Shown here: one piece after another, positions 24,588 to 38,234 of the stretch
Position numbering within the stretch: position 1 is the first letter of the stretch
Layout of the letters: every line of letters begins with the position of its first letter
From: Talinum fruticosum
Taxonomy: Eukaryota; Streptophyta; Magnoliopsida; Caryophyllales; Talinaceae
Direction: 5' to 3'
Assembly: GCA_021018815.1 (NCBI GenBank)
Contig: JAITYX010000076.1
Coordinates: 1,488,001-1,552,000 of the forward strand
DNA: 64,000 bases
Made by a program: the position numbers and the translations under genes
The notes under the pieces: generated by a model
What the model was told of the DNA's origin: nothing
The model's input: the letters and a program-made list of their open reading frames with translations, nothing else
Databases searched by the model: none

Positions 24588-26364
24588 GTAATTGTCTTCT
24601 CGATTTGAATCCCAACATCTCCTTCTTCGCTCTTTTATGTCCATTTCGATTTGATTTCAAGTTTGCCCACTTTAGTTCTGGGTTCTTCTAATGATGCTTT
24701 TCATTGTTAGTGCGTATTCAGTAACGAGGGGCTTTTGGCACTTTTCTAGGGTTCTTTCTAACTGATTAAGCCCCTTCACTATTCTGCTTTGTGATTTAAA
24801 TGTTTCATTTTTATTTTTTTCCTTGTTTATATTGATGTATGCCAAGTTATCTTCTGGCTACTTTATCTTTATTGAAATTCAAGATTCTATTACACCACTT
24901 GAATAATTGGAAGTCTAATGTGTGATCTGTAGCTTGATTAATCAAGTTTCCATGACTAACCATAATTGAACTTTCAATTCTCATTTAAGCAAGATTGCAA
25001 AAAGCAAATTATTTATTTATTTCTTATTTCGTATTGGAAATTTGGTAGGATAAAGACTTGTGGATCTATTAGGTAATGAATTGTGAAGTTCTTGCGTGGA
25101 TTCAGGCTTAATTTGGTTGAAGTTTTGATGAAAGCATTTAGGCCCAGCTTGCCTAGTTGGAGATGGGTGTTCATCATCAGAGTTTGTTGGTGTATCCCAT
25201 AAATTTGCAATTATCATTAGCTACCTTTGGGATTGGAGTTTGGATGGGGAAAGAATCGGATTTTTTGAATGACATGATCACCACAGGTTAACCATAGCTT
25301 CTTTAGGCGAAATCTGTGTTCTTATTTGATTTTATTTGTTATTTTCCTTTGTAAAATCAAGCTCATTTGAGTCCCTCCAATTCTACTAGCACCATACATA
25401 GTCATCAATTTTAAGCTTTTGGTCAGCCATATTGAATGTTTGTAGATACTTAAGTCATCTGGCCTATAGTGTGCTCTTGGGAGGATCATGCAATTTCTAA
25501 CTTCTTGCATTGAGCAATTAGTTAGTATGAGTATATCATGCTTTTCTTAAAAGAAAAATCCAAGATCCAACTGCAATTATCTTGAGCACTTGACCATTTC
25601 TACCGGTGCAATAATATCCATTCTGATAACATCATACTTAGCGCTTCATGCTCCAAGTAGGGTTCTTACATTTGTTTGGAGGAGAAAGAAGGGGGATTGC
25701 CTGGTGGCCTAGCTCATATAAAGCTGAGAAAGTAGAAAGCTAGTGAAAAAATCTAACTGTGTGGTCACTGTTATCCAAAAGGTGGAAATTGGAAATTGAA
25801 CTCGTTATTGATGCTTTTAGATGTGTTTCATCAGAGTAACTTCCTATCACTACTGTTAACAACGTGCTTGAGTTACTATGGTGGAACAAAAACTTTAATA
25901 TCGAACTAAATGGTTAAGTGTGGTGTTAGTAGAATGGATGCTGGGGGTAGAATCAGCTTGAGAGTTTGCAGTAAGAAAGGCTTGCACAGCCTCATACGAT
26001 TGGAGTTAGAATTAGATTGGTTATGGTGTGTAAGAATATGGATGCATTAGTTTCTGATCTTCCATGTAAACAAGATTACTTGTATGTGGTAGGCCATCAT
26101 TTTGTACCCAATATGTTACGTTCTTGGTTTTCTGTTTTTGTTTTGAAAACTTCCATAGTATTTCTAGTTATTAAGTTGACTGGAAGTCTGGAGGTACGAT
26201 CTTTGTTGTTTTGATGGATTTTGAGTTTGCTGCATGCGTGAGTGGAATGTTACATTTGGCATGAATGATGATTTTTCAGGCCTAATGAAACCCAACTGTT
26301 TTCTGTTTCTTACAGTTTAATTTGTATGCTAAGGATCAAGTAAGACTTGCATTCAGAAGATTAA

Positions 26365-29300
26365 ATGGCTGAAAAGGCATGTGTTAAGCGTCTTCAGAAG
26401 GAGTTTAGAGCACTCTGTAAAGTAAGTTGTCTTCTTCATTCTTGTTTTCATGGTGAATCATTTGTTCTGTTTGGCTTTCCTGTTCATAGTAGAATGGTAG
26501 CCAATAGATTGATCTCTCTCTTTTCATCCAGATTATGTTGCTTATTGCCAGCTTTTACTTGGTTGGGTGAAAATGTTATATTAGAGTTAGATGCACATCA
26601 AAGTGCAAAGGGCCCTAGTAGCGCAGGACAAAGTGCATGCTTCAAGGATGTGAGGTGCACTGAACACACATTGTTGCGAGCATGCTTTACTAATGTTTAT
26701 ATATTTCCAGTGATATAAGTTTAGTTGTCAATTTTTATTATAATATAATCTCAATGGAAAAATGTAAGATTCAAGATTTACATAAATTGGTAAGAATATT
26801 CATGAAAACATTGTTTTGATTGACCCAAAGCTAAAATGCTGGTTCCTAGAACAAAGCAAACACAAAATTGTGCCCTTCATGTCTTGGGAAAGAGTGATGC
26901 ACTAAAAGATGTGCCTCTCATTTTAGAATGGGCCATTTCTCCCAAAAAATAAAAAGGAGGGTACCACCATTCTTGATGCAAATATTTTGAAAAATTAGCT
27001 GTTTGCGTAGTTAATATATGTCGTCTCTTTGAACACCTCATAGTCCTTATACGTAGCTGCTAGCTTACACTTTAGCTATTATTAAATAAATGCTTAACCA
27101 AGTGATTGTAGAAAATGTGTTCTAGTACAATTAATTGACTATTGGTTTAGTTGTAAATGCAAATTGAGACAAAAGGACATAGATAATTTGCCAAATACAT
27201 AAAACGCTAGTATTTTGAATAAAGAACGTCAAATGCTTTATTCTGAAAGCATGCTTTGTTTATACGTCAGAAGTAATGCTTTCAAACGCGGGTTGAAACA
27301 ATAGTTTATCAAACATACATACTCAGATATTTTTTACATTGATAAAGATGTTAAAGCGCTATTCCAAATTCTATTACTGAACATAGCCTAAGGCTGTAGG
27401 CTTTTATTATCAAAGGGGAGGGGGAGATATGGTGATTATGTTGATGGTGACGATTTTGAGAAGATGAAGGAAATTCTAGAATACAAAAGAGAGCAAGAAG
27501 AGAGGTATGTAGCTTGACTTGGAGTTTGTCAAAGATGACCAATATACGAAGGAATGTGGAGTGCTAATGGTTAATTATTTTATTGCTCCCTTAGGCGTCC
27601 AGCAGTATAAGGCGCATATCATATACCTCTGAGGCATGCCCAAAGATGGCAATGCCATATGAGAAGCACATATTTCCTCCAGTCTAGGCTAAAATAAATC
27701 TAATTCAAAGCCGATTGGAAAATCTCATCTGAATTTGGTCACATTGGGTTAAGTGAAATCTGATCCGAGTCCGGCATCGGATATTTTTCTTTTTTTTTTT
27801 TTATGTTTTCAAAAATTTAGTCATTGAACTTGCTAAATATTTGATTTCACCATTATCTTATTGAGATTGTTTCAATTACATTACGTGCTACCCTCTTGAG
27901 TAAAAACTGTCCTATTTCTATCCATTCAAGTCATTGTAAAAGTAGCATAGGAATAGCTCTAGTGGCTTTCTTTTTAACTTTTCTTCTCTTCTTCTTTTCT
28001 TCTAGAAGCACCCACCGAAGCCATCAAATGTTAAATAAAATTAGCCCTTAGCTCAAAGAAAGGCAAAACAACTGAGAGCGAATTTCCAAAGATATCTAGC
28101 AAATGGGCATTAAAGATGAATTATTTTCCCCTCTTAGAGCACATAAAGCACCTAAATTCACCAAGCATAGCCTCTCTAGTCTCCTTATGTTGTGAAGATG
28201 GATTCCCCACCCCCCCAAAAAAAAAAAAATCTGTTTTGTTTACTAGATTTAAGTGAATTCTTTCCTTTTCTTAAGCAATGAGATAATATTTTGCACTTTT
28301 ATCTTTGCTAATTTGCAGGAACCGGTACCCCATATTGTTGCTCGCCCTTCTCCAAATGACATTCTTGATTGGCGTAAGTTGTACTTCAATATTCTTTAGG
28401 TCATCAAAGAAGCCTAGAATTTCCTTTTCATCTTACGATTGAACTACTGCAAATTACTTGTCATTTGTTGCAACACCAGTCCTCAGGATGGGCCTCACTA
28501 TTGGCGGGATCTAGGGAGGGAATCACTGAGCAGCCTGAGTCCTGTTTGAGTGTGTCTGCATGAACTTACTCTGGTTGTATAAATTGTGATTGGTTGATTA
28601 GGTTCATGTTCTAACATCTCTTAATTTGGTAGGGAGCTGTCAAGGCATAGTGGATCACACTGTGATTTAAGAATGTCCTATGCTGTGTGTCTGACATGTA
28701 GAAACAACACCGGAGCCAAGGCTCTGGCCCTTTTGCAATGCTCTTTTTCCATGTCCATGTTGTGTCCTTATGCATTACTATGCAAGCTATTGGAAAGTTG
28801 GATGGTGCTAGTAGAAAGTAGAAATAAGGTTGGAGTTGCCACTTCCGGTTCCATTAAACTTGCATGCCTGTGTTTCATTACCCTGTTCTATGATGTACAC
28901 AGCATTAGATAGAGTTTTAATTTCTGAAGCTAGCCTTCTTTTATTTTCTCCCAATTTCAATTTTGAATGTATAGGCATGTAGCTATTTAAACTGGGTTAG
29001 AGTCCCTTGTGCTAATTTAGAATACAAAATCCCTCCAGCATACAGTTGCTCTGAGCGATGAACTGGACTTTATGGAGTATAGCTTAGTATTTTTGAACTT
29101 TTACATAGGTTTCATTACACATACATTGGAGAGACTTATTCTGTACTTCTTGTTCTCTTTTATGATTTTTCGGGTTTTTCAAATACTATTTGAAATTTCA
29201 GATTATGTATTGGAGGGAAGCGAAGGAACACCTTTTGCAGGTTTGTCCTCTTCATATCTATTTGTTATTTAGAGAGTATTTATTTATTTGGTGCATGTGA

Positions 29301-32163
29301 TTGGCTTTTGTTGTGTTGAGAGGAGCTGGCTCCTCCATGAAGTGATTTCTGAGTTTTTCTTAATTGTTTTTTTGGCCTGTGCCCACAAAGGTGGATATTA
29401 TTATGGGAAGATCAAGTTCCCCGCTGAGTATCCGTTTAAGCCCCCAGGAATCAGGTATTTGTGCAGCTGAACTTTAAAAAGATTGCCAATCTGTTAACGT
29501 GACTCTTTTGTCCAAAAACATCTTTTGATTGATTGCTAGTCCATCATCTCTAAAATAAAGTTATGTATATTGTGGCATACTAACATTAATTAACATACAT
29601 TTATGTGTTCCCTTTTGAGCAGCATGACAACTCCCAATGGCCGGTTTGCGACTCAAAAGAAAATTTGCTTATCTATGAGTGACTGTAAGTGCTCAATTGT
29701 CATTCAATTAATTTTTTTGTGGATATTTTTTATAATGGTTTTGTTCACATAATGATTACCTTATTAATTATTATTGTAGTTCATCCTGAGAGTTGGAACC
29801 CTATGTGGTCAGTATCAAGGTAAGAAGTTGTTTCTGAGCAATTAATATTCTCATATCACAACAGTAAATCCTACTTTTTCTTTAAAATAAGAAAAATTGT
29901 TATTGTGACTTATTCTCGCATGAAAATGGGCTTATATCTGGGATGAGCCCTATGTTGACTTGAACCGGTTTCTTGGTGCAACTGTCATTTGGTTATTTAG
30001 TTCAGTTAAACTGCTGCCAGCTTTATGAGTAACATGAATATAGTGAAGCTTTATTGCTCGTATTAACCTTGAACACTGTAAATTTTGTCATGTCTTGTTG
30101 TGAGCTGCTTTTCCTCATTGCACCTTTGCACTGACTGCTTTTATTTGTGAATGCAGCATTCTTAATGGGCTACTTTCGTTCATGGTAAGTTTACGTTGGC
30201 TAATTGACAAATACCGTTGTTGCTTCTTATAATTTGTTTAAGTGCTTTTTCTGTCCTCTTATGTCGTCTAGCTTTTTGCTCATGAGTCATGACATTAATT
30301 TCTGCTTTGAAATCAATGCTGCTAGCATATATTACATGGAGATTATAGATCATGTTTCCCTGTTTCGGAAAAAGTGCATTTCCAGAAACCCCAAAGGTAC
30401 TTTTGGGGAACCTCTTCCTCAAAAACTGCTGACGTTCACCTCTAGACTCTTTCCTCCACGGAGCTCTAGGTTTCTGTAGATTTTTTTGATAAGTTATCAC
30501 AAAATAGTTAGTAAAATACACCAAGGGGGTGTCACCCATGTACAAAAGTGGGCAAACTCTAGGTTTCCATAATTATTATATTTTCACCCTATAATTCAGA
30601 TTATGAAAATGTGAAACTTTATTACAATTTAGTTATTCTATAGCTACATGTGTGAACCTTTTGCTAATTATGTAAGTATTTGTTGCAACATGTTCTGATG
30701 TTCCTCTATTTCAAAAATGCTATTTCCATTTTCAGTTCTGCATTTTATCTGTTCTCATTTGGTTGGGCCTTTAGGAATCAATCTCTCTGCCAATATAGGT
30801 GCTTGCAGGGGTAAGGTTGTATATATCTGGATCTCTGTATACTCTGCCGAACCGGGATCCACACTAGGTGGTGGCAGTGGTGTATTTTATCTGTTCCTAT
30901 TTCTGTTTTCATGCCACATGGCCGCTAGCTTCTTATCCTCCTAAACAACTCAATTCCCTGATTTTCTTTTTCATAGCCAGTCTGATTATGCAATTAGCGT
31001 CAATTGTTAAGTTGGCTGCACTGAGTTTACCTTGTTATTCTGCAGGTGGACAACAGCCCTACAACGGGGAGTGTTTCAACCACTGTGGAGGAGAAACAAC
31101 GTTTAGCGAAGGCTTCGCTTGCTTTCAATTGTAAAATGTAAGTGAATGGCTGCTACCGGTTTCTGGCTTTTGCACTATGTGTCGAACCATTTGCTAATTA
31201 TTGTTGGCGTGCTGAGTAATTTCCCCTGAAATCCTGCCTTGATGGGATCCGCACTTGGTTGTTGTCGTCTTTATAAAGCCACTTTGCCTCTTGTCATAAC
31301 TTTAGATAGTTTATGCTCATGCTAGCATTATTGGTGGCACATTTTTGTCACTTTCAGTTCTCACAAGATTGCGTTGAGACATTTCTCACTTTAATTAAAC
31401 CTGGACAGCTAATTACATAGTGGCTTCCTAGAGCAAACACGCCACTGGAGTCAATGGTATTTATTTGTGCATTTACATGCAAGTTGTTATTGTTAGAAAT
31501 CTTTCCTTAAGGTTCTCCTTGTCACGAGCAATTTGATACTCAACGCACCCTAGACGTCATGTTCTATTGTATATGATTACATCTTGTTTACTTAATACCC
31601 TCTTCTAAGGAAATCTTCATGGGATACTCCGGTCAGCAATCCAAAAATACCAATATCCTGGAATCCTGCTTAGCTGAGTTCCTTATTTAATTTTTATTTT
31701 TTTGTTGTTTTTTTGGGGGGAGGGGGAGGGGGGATTAGATATACATGGTCACTGAACTGGATATGAGAGAAGCTGTTTGCCAACTCTGGTTTAGAAGTAC
31801 TGACCGCCTAGCATAAATCCATGGGGAAGGCCGAAGGCAGCTTTCTGGAATCCATTGACTGATCATTCCTTGTTTTGTTCTTTCAATACCAGCCCTACTT
31901 TCAGGAAACTGTTTCCAGAGTACGTTGACAAGTACAACCAGCAGCTCGCTGCCCAGGCTCAGTCACCGTCACCTTCTCAAGAAGATAAATCCTCATCTAC
32001 CAAGGATAGCTGCGGTAATAATAGTGTAGGAGAAAACCGAGGTCAGGGAGAAGCCGAGAAGGAGAGAAGAAATAACAGGAGGCAGTCAGTCCCGACTTGG
32101 ATGCTGATACTGATGTTCTCAGTCCTTGGTGCAGTGATGGCGTTGCCACTTCTCCAACCTTGA
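26365..32163 (+). CDS. UBC34: Ubiquitin-conjugating enzyme E2, UBC6 type, tail-anchored (UBC33/34)
   Basis: Nine coding exons: 26365-26421, 28319-28373, 29202-29240, 29391-29454, 29623-29684, 29780-29819, 30157-30184, 31046-31137 and 31893-32163. They encode 235 residues without any frame break. The UBC fold begins MAEKACVKRLQKEFRALCKE. The usual HPN triad is TPN (about 75-77) as in the UBC6/UBE2J group, and the active-site Cys lies in KKICLSMSDFHPESW (about residue 87). An acidic, serine-rich linker leads to a C-terminal anchor (VPTWMLILMFSVLGAVMALP, about 212-231). The family is anchored in the ER membrane and works in ER-associated protein degradation. Intron phases are all consistent. The plant paralogues UBC33 and UBC34 cannot be told apart from this sequence. 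Confidence 0.95.
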
Positions 32164-34560
32164 CTGATGCCATGCCTGATGTTATTTATGCTACCCAACT
32201 GAGAGATGATCTCCAGAAGAAGTTGACATAGGAGGACTTATGACTTTTAGGTCGTATTTTTGGCATTGATTTTTTTTTTAAAAAAAAAAATCTGTAGGTG
32301 GAGTGTGACTGTCATGTGTGATGTACTTATAACTACACTTTAATGTACAGCTATTCATCTCCAGATTCGTGCTTCTGTAAAATTTTTAGTACGTCTCTGT
32401 TTAGAAAGACACCTCAATGTCGGAAGATCTATGGTCATTTCTGTTATCAAGCTTGGCATCTTAACAGTATTCTGCGTTGTTTCACTACCCATTCAACAAA
32501 AGCTACACTGATTTAACATTAATAAAAAGTTTCTCATCTAACCCTAAAAATAGAGGAATTTTAAGAATAAAAATAAAACCAACCAATGAAAACAAGTTTG
32601 TATAATTTTGTGGTTTTATATGTGCAACTTAACACCACGTCAACAAGTGTGGATCTTGCTTTGGCAAAATCTGGAGAAATTACACAAACAATCTAATACA
32701 GTTCAGTTTGACCGATGGCCTTAAAAGGTTTAATAAAATAATTTTATAGAGTCTCGTTTTAATCTATGCTATATATAAAGGCAACACCTTTTTATAATTA
32801 TATAATTTTTTTGGACTAAAATACCCTTATTTTATTGTAAAAAGTCATTAATAACTACCGGAAAACCTGACACTATAAAAAATATGCTAATTAATTTTTT
32901 AATTATGAAAAAACTGCAGTAGCTAGCCTGAATTCACTACATATGTCAATCACAACGGTATTTGCGGGAGGTGGATGGATGTTAATGGGCTGTAAATAAG
33001 CGTTGATTATATGCTTCTTTCCCAGCTTCTCCTCGGCTCTTCTCACTTCAAAAATCTTTTACTTCTTCCTTCTTCTTTGTGGTCACCCCAATCCCTTTAG
33101 TTACGTATCTGCTTACCCAAGTCTCAAATTGATCACTTGACAATTGAGGTGATATCATTAACTCTACACATTGCCATAAAACTTTTACTTCTTTGAATTG
33201 TCGCATTCTCTTTGTCGTTCATCTCTTGCTCTCTTTGAACCTTCCACTTTCAAATTTAACTTGATTTAAATTTTTGATGACAATTATATAATAATTAACT
33301 TTTACTATAAGGCGGGTGATTTGTTAACAAAGTTTACCAATTAAAAAACATAATGTTGGCAATTTATCTATCTATTTATGTCGTATATAAAGTTAAGTTG
33401 GTAAGTTATTAATTGATCATCTCATGTCCGCTCACTTTTTATCCTTAACTCTTTGACCTCTTTCTCTCCCATCACTCCATGTTTTTAGTTACCTTATATT
33501 CCTTTTTTCCCCTCATAAAGCAGCTGATATGCTTGAGGCAATAGAGGAAATCACCACTTTTTCACTATCTTGAAACAAATTTTAGAGTTAATTAATTAAA
33601 GACTTCATTCTTTAATAATTTATGTTATATATAAAAGTAAGAGGTTTTAAGTGATGTATAACTTTTAATTTATTATATTTACCTTTTTTTAGCTTAAATT
33701 ATAGGTATAAAATTGTCATTATATCATTTGTCTTATACAGTTATTAAATTTCATCTAATTTAATTTAATAAATTTTCCATTTCATAATTATTTCATTCTT
33801 TCTCCCGCTTCGCCACTCACTCTCTCGCTTACTCTCTCTCTCTCATACACACATGTCGTTTTTCATACCCCCAGCAAAAAAAATAATATGTTCTATTTTT
33901 TATAGCATTTTTTTACTATGCCTTCATTCCAATTTTGTGTTATTTTATCTTCATTAGTTATTATGGTAGTTTAAGCTTGATATTATACTATTTATCATGT
34001 ATCATAACAATTAGAATCACATTGAACATAGTACATATTGATAGACTCTATTGCGAGTAAGAGAAATATTTTTCAATTATAATTTTTTCTTATTTTACTA
34101 TGTTTATATATATATATATATTCAATTTAGTGAATTGGATACTATTTTTAAGGAAGATTTTGTAAATCAAAGTAAATGCTAATTTGAAAGTAATTCGTAA
34201 GCCTTCTAAATGTTTAGTTATATACAAATTGAATCTCTATTAAAATTTTTCATACTATTTTTCTAACTATGTTTGTATGTGATTATTTAATAAGATTGTT
34301 TCTATTGAATCTCCACACATTTGCATGTAAATAAAAGCTAACGTTTATAAGTAACAGTTAGAAGTTTTATAAAAAAATTAACAGTTAGAGGTTAGCAGTT
34401 ATGACTAGAGGTTAATGATTACAAACTATTATAATTAGCAAAAACAATTAACGGTTAATAAGTACAAATGTTTACCAATAATAGTAATAAATTTGATCAA
34501 TAATTAATAGTTATAAACATTACCATAAATGTCAAAAAATAAATACGCTAAATCGACCAG
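32164..34560. other. AT-rich spacer with Helitron-like 5' ends
   Basis: No gene. TCTATGCTATATATAAAGGC at 32763, followed by a block resembling GGACTAAAATACCCTTAT, looks like the 5' terminus of plant Helitrons. Related but weaker copies start near 33370 and 33612. I found no convincing 3' hairpin plus CTRR end, so the element type stays tentative. Confidence 0.35.
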
Positions 34561-34736
34561 GTAATTGATTCATAATTTTACAAGTCATAATCACAAGCAT
34601 AATAATGAGTTTGATATGACATGGAGAAGGAGTCCCAGAGGACAACTTGGCTCATCACAAGATCCAAAAACTTTGAGACACAAAATAAGAATTCTCTTCA
34701 AATTAAATACATATACACAGAACAAACAGCATCAAA

Positions 34737-34738
<2 letters not shown>

Positions 34739-34782
<44 letters not shown>
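34739..34782 (+). repeat. (CT)n microsatellite
   Basis: About 21 CT units in intergenic DNA. The serine-leucine ORFs across it are artefacts. Confidence 0.95.
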
Positions 34783-34784
<2 letters not shown>

Positions 34785-34902
34785 TCGAAGCTTCAATTCT
34801 TCCCATCAAAGTTGACCTTCAATTCTCTATTTCTGCTCTGAAATTGAACTGCCCACCCATATAATCTTAACAATAATTGTCTTCGTGCAACTCAATTTTT
34901 AA

Positions 34903-34908
<6 letters not shown>

Positions 34909-34966
<58 letters not shown>

Positions 34967-34967
34967 T
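34909..34967 (+). repeat. (AAT)n microsatellite
   Basis: About 19 uninterrupted AAT/ATA units. Confidence 0.95.
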
Positions 34968-37002
34968 TACTCTGCTTTTCAGCTACTCACTAACTTTCAC
35001 GCATATTGATTCTGGTTATTTCTCCCCCCAAAAAAAATAAAAGGGAAAATGAGTTATTTTGCTTAGGTGAAAAATGGTAAATATTGATGCTTTTAATATC
35101 ATATACTACATATTTTTATCAGAAAATTCATAATAATTGGGTGAACATTTTCTATATACAACATTGAACATAAATACATAATAAATAATTAAACATTTAA
35201 AATATTAATAAAAGTACACAATATAGTAAATTAATCTCAAATTACTGATACATTCAGCTAATAAAAAAACATTTAAATATGTTTATTTAATGTATTTTTA
35301 TGATTTAAAAGATCGAGAATACAAATTCATAATAAATAATTTGACATTCAAAATATTGATAAAGTACAAAAAAAATACTAACATTATTATCATTAATCAA
35401 TCCATGTGAGATTTGAAGGAATCAATGGTCTAGAAACGTCGATTGGACAAGTCCAATCTATCCAAGCCCATCTTTTTATTCCTTTGTCTCCCCTCAAATC
35501 TGTGTATATATTTTATTAAAATAAAAAGTTAAAAAAACTTGACTCTCTTCTACTTAGATTTAGTTTAGGTATCTGTAATTAATCAAGCTCAACCCCTCCA
35601 GTTGTTGTCTTCCATTTGAGGCACACCAACTGTAGTATTTCTTTCTCCTCTCTCTCTCTCTCGGTTCCGGTCTATAAACTTAAATTATCATATAAAATTA
35701 TTTTCGTCAAATTACGTCATATTATCTGGTCATACCATAGTTTCGAGGGAGAGGTGCAATGAACTCATAGTTAATGTAATAGGAAGTAATTAGGTTATTA
35801 CTTAATAAAGTGATCATATTGACCTAACCCTATCTAGAATCATTCATCTCAACCCTTATCCATGATTTTTATCTTGATTTCTGAACTTTGATTGGGTTGA
35901 CTAACCTAACAGAAAAACAAAAACTAGCCAAGCTCTTGTGGGTATTCATGAAATGACACAGACTCCTTCCTAATCGCTTATCCTCCAACAATTTTGCTTC
36001 CTACATTTTTGTCATACTTATAAAATTTCACTAAAAAAATTATATAAATTCCTATCAAATTGAAGTGAGCCAAACCATACTTAATTCACTTATATCCACA
36101 TATATAACGATTCAAACTAAACTTAGTCAATATGTAAAAAAGTATAATTTAAATTAAATTTAAATTAACTTGAACAATAAGCTCAGGATGATTCAAATTA
36201 AAGTGTAATAATTAAAAAAACAAAACCGAGCCAAGTTGAATATAAATACAGGATATGACATCATACGAAAGTGTGACAAGTTATATACAGGGAATGTGGA
36301 ATAAGTTAAGATCCCACCGCTCGGTATAGGGGGATGGGGGGTGTGGATGGAGGGGGAGTATAGGAGGAATACAAGTGAAACTTAAACAAATATAGTTTGA
36401 ATGGAAGAAGAGTGGGGGCCTTGGCCTTCCCTTCCCAGAATGAATTCACTTCTTGCCTTCACCAGCTGGAATCTGCTCAGCTAAGCTTAAAAACTCCCCT
36501 ACCGACCCGCTGCAATTGTCTGTCCTTTCTCTCTCCTCTTATTTACTATGGTGGGCTTTCCCTCCCCAACCCAGCTGGTTTTGTTTTACCCTTTTTCTTT
36601 AAAAGGAATGATGAATTGAATCCAACTTTATCCGAATTTATATTCGAAGTAACTTGTAAAATAGCTAATTTAAAGTAGATTTAGAATTCGAATTGACCTA
36701 ATTTGAACCTTTTCTTTCCAAGTTGTATTTTACTAAATGGTTAATTAATTCCGGTCGGCCTTAGATGAAAATTGATTATGTTCGTATCGAGTTTAGATTT
36801 CTATAAGTAACTTCAGGTTGGTTTGTGATTGTATTATCTTGTCATGATAGACTTTTCCTATTATATTTAAAACCGTCGAACATAATCATAAGTAACCCGA
36901 TCGCAACCCGAAACCATATTAAATGACCCATTTATTAACCCGATGTATTATAAATCTTTTTTATTTAGTTATTCTTATTACTGTTTAACGCGTTTTCATC
37001 AC
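34968..37002. other. AT-rich spacer upstream of the first GASA gene
   Basis: AT-rich DNA with a G-rich patch (about 36320-36360). A 93-codon frame at 36397-36678 has no recognisable features and I do not call it a gene. Confidence 0.5.
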
Positions 37003-37010
37003 TCTATATA
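37003..37010 (+). promoter_or_regulatory. TATA box of the first GASA gene
   Basis: CTATATAT in a CACTCTATATATTGAC context, about 130 bp upstream of the start codon and followed by a C-rich leader. Confidence 0.6.
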
Positions 37011-37135
37011 TTGACTCATCCACCCACTTCCCTCCTTCGCCACATCCCCCTTCAACCAAAACACTCACTCTCTCGCTCCACGTTTACATTCCCAGTGGTA
37101 TCATTATATTTTCTCTCCCCCAAAACTTACAAAAA

Positions 37136-37685
37136 ATGAAGGTTTCTCTGACATTTGTGCTTCTGATGTCCTTGGTGCTATGTTCAGCATTCCTTGAAAT
37201 TGCAGAGGCATTTTCATATCGTCCTCCTGTTTCTTCACCCCCTCTTCAATCGCCTCCTGGAGGTATCATCTCATGTCCCCCATTATTTTACCTTTACTTT
37301 ATTTATGTACTATTCTTAGCTTGTCTCTTGAAAACAATCTCTTTTATTACTTTCGACTTATTAACGATATAATTTTACAAATATTTAGAATATATTTTAT
37401 TTTGACATTAATTTATGGAATAAATTGAGCATGTTAGCCGTATATTTTGGCCTCTAACTTGGTATATCATCTCTCTTGTGATTGTGAAATGTGGCAGTGC
37501 CAAGTTTCTGTGCAGCAAAATGTGCTCACAGGTGCATAAGGAACCCAAGGGCCCTATGCAAGAAATTGTGCATGATGTGCTGTGGAAAGTGCAAGTGTGT
37601 TCCAACTGGTCCTTTTGGTGACAAGGGAGAGTGCCCTTGCTACAGGGACATCTTGAACAACAAGAGAAAGCCCAAGTGCCCTTAA
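37136..37685 (+). CDS. GASA/snakin secreted cysteine-rich peptide, first copy
   Basis: Two exons (37136-37262 and 37498-37685, phase-1 intron) encode 104 residues. A signal peptide (about 1-25, MKVSLTFVLLMSLVLCSAFL) and a short proline/serine linker precede the GASA domain. The domain carries all 12 cysteines in family order, ending FGDKGECPCYRDILNNKRKP then KCP. GASA peptides are secreted or cell-wall peptides linked to gibberellin response and defence. An AATAAA at 37912-37917 is a likely poly(A) signal. The gene is intact. It is more distant from the 41.8-kb copy than the 40.5-kb first exon is. Confidence 0.95.
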
Positions 37686-38028
37686 AGTACACCCCTTGAA
37701 AGTTACTCACAATTTGTGCCTCTTACATTAGTCATTCATGGTCCTGTATTGAGGGTATTATTGTCCAATAAGAGGGGCAGTGCCCTAATCTTCATGGGTC
37801 TGTCCCCTAGGATTTAATTCCTAACTACTTGGTACAAGAGTTAATCTTTTTGGTAAGATTTTGTTGTTTCTACTGCTATTTTTGTTGATTATTTCGAGTC
37901 AATTTCAGGTCAATAAAAGTTGTATTCATATAATTTTATATTCTTATGCTTCTTTTATTACTCATTTGTAAGTTATATTGTACCATTCAATATAATATGA
38001 GGATTCTAGGTTAAGAAGAGTAGCTTGG
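37686..38028. other. 3' UTR and downstream flank of the first GASA gene
   Basis: The interval contains the AATAAA at 37912-37917 and then AT-rich flank. Nothing else is visible. Confidence 0.5.
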
Positions 38029-38234
38029 GGGTTGGGAGCAAGAATTTTTTTTTTTTTTTACAAGGGTAAGCGGGCCCACCCATCGACCCTCTATCTTGGG
38101 GAAAGCTCAACGGGCTTAACAGGACCGGAAAGGGGGATGCCAAGTATAACTAACTATACCCACAGAGACACAAATCCTCAAACTTGAGAAATTTGTGTCC
38201 ACCTGCGATCGAACCCGGGTTGGGAGCAAGAATT
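38029..38234 (-). mobile_element. SINE-like retroposon with perfect 18-bp target duplication
   Basis: A 170-bp insert (38047-38216) begins with a T-run, an antisense poly(A) tail. It is bounded by the perfect repeat GGGTTGGGAGCAAGAATT at 38029-38046 and 38217-38234. On the minus strand the insert opens CGGGTTCGATCGCAGG when read from the duplication edge, resembling a pol III B box (GGTTCGANTCC). The rest is not tRNA-like. The best reading is a SINE, or a short 5'-truncated retroposon, copied by LINE machinery. Confidence 0.75.

Noticed and set aside
24298..24660. Minus-strand ORFs rich in serine-leucine
   Set aside because: They are translations of the (GA)n microsatellite and the UBC leader region.
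36397..36678. A 93-residue ORF upstream of the first GASA gene
   Set aside because: No domain, signal or splice context is visible, and the length is plausible by chance.
37408..37710. Antisense ORF over the GASA cysteine exon
   Set aside because: Shadow of the real exon: the cysteine codons on the plus strand account for it.
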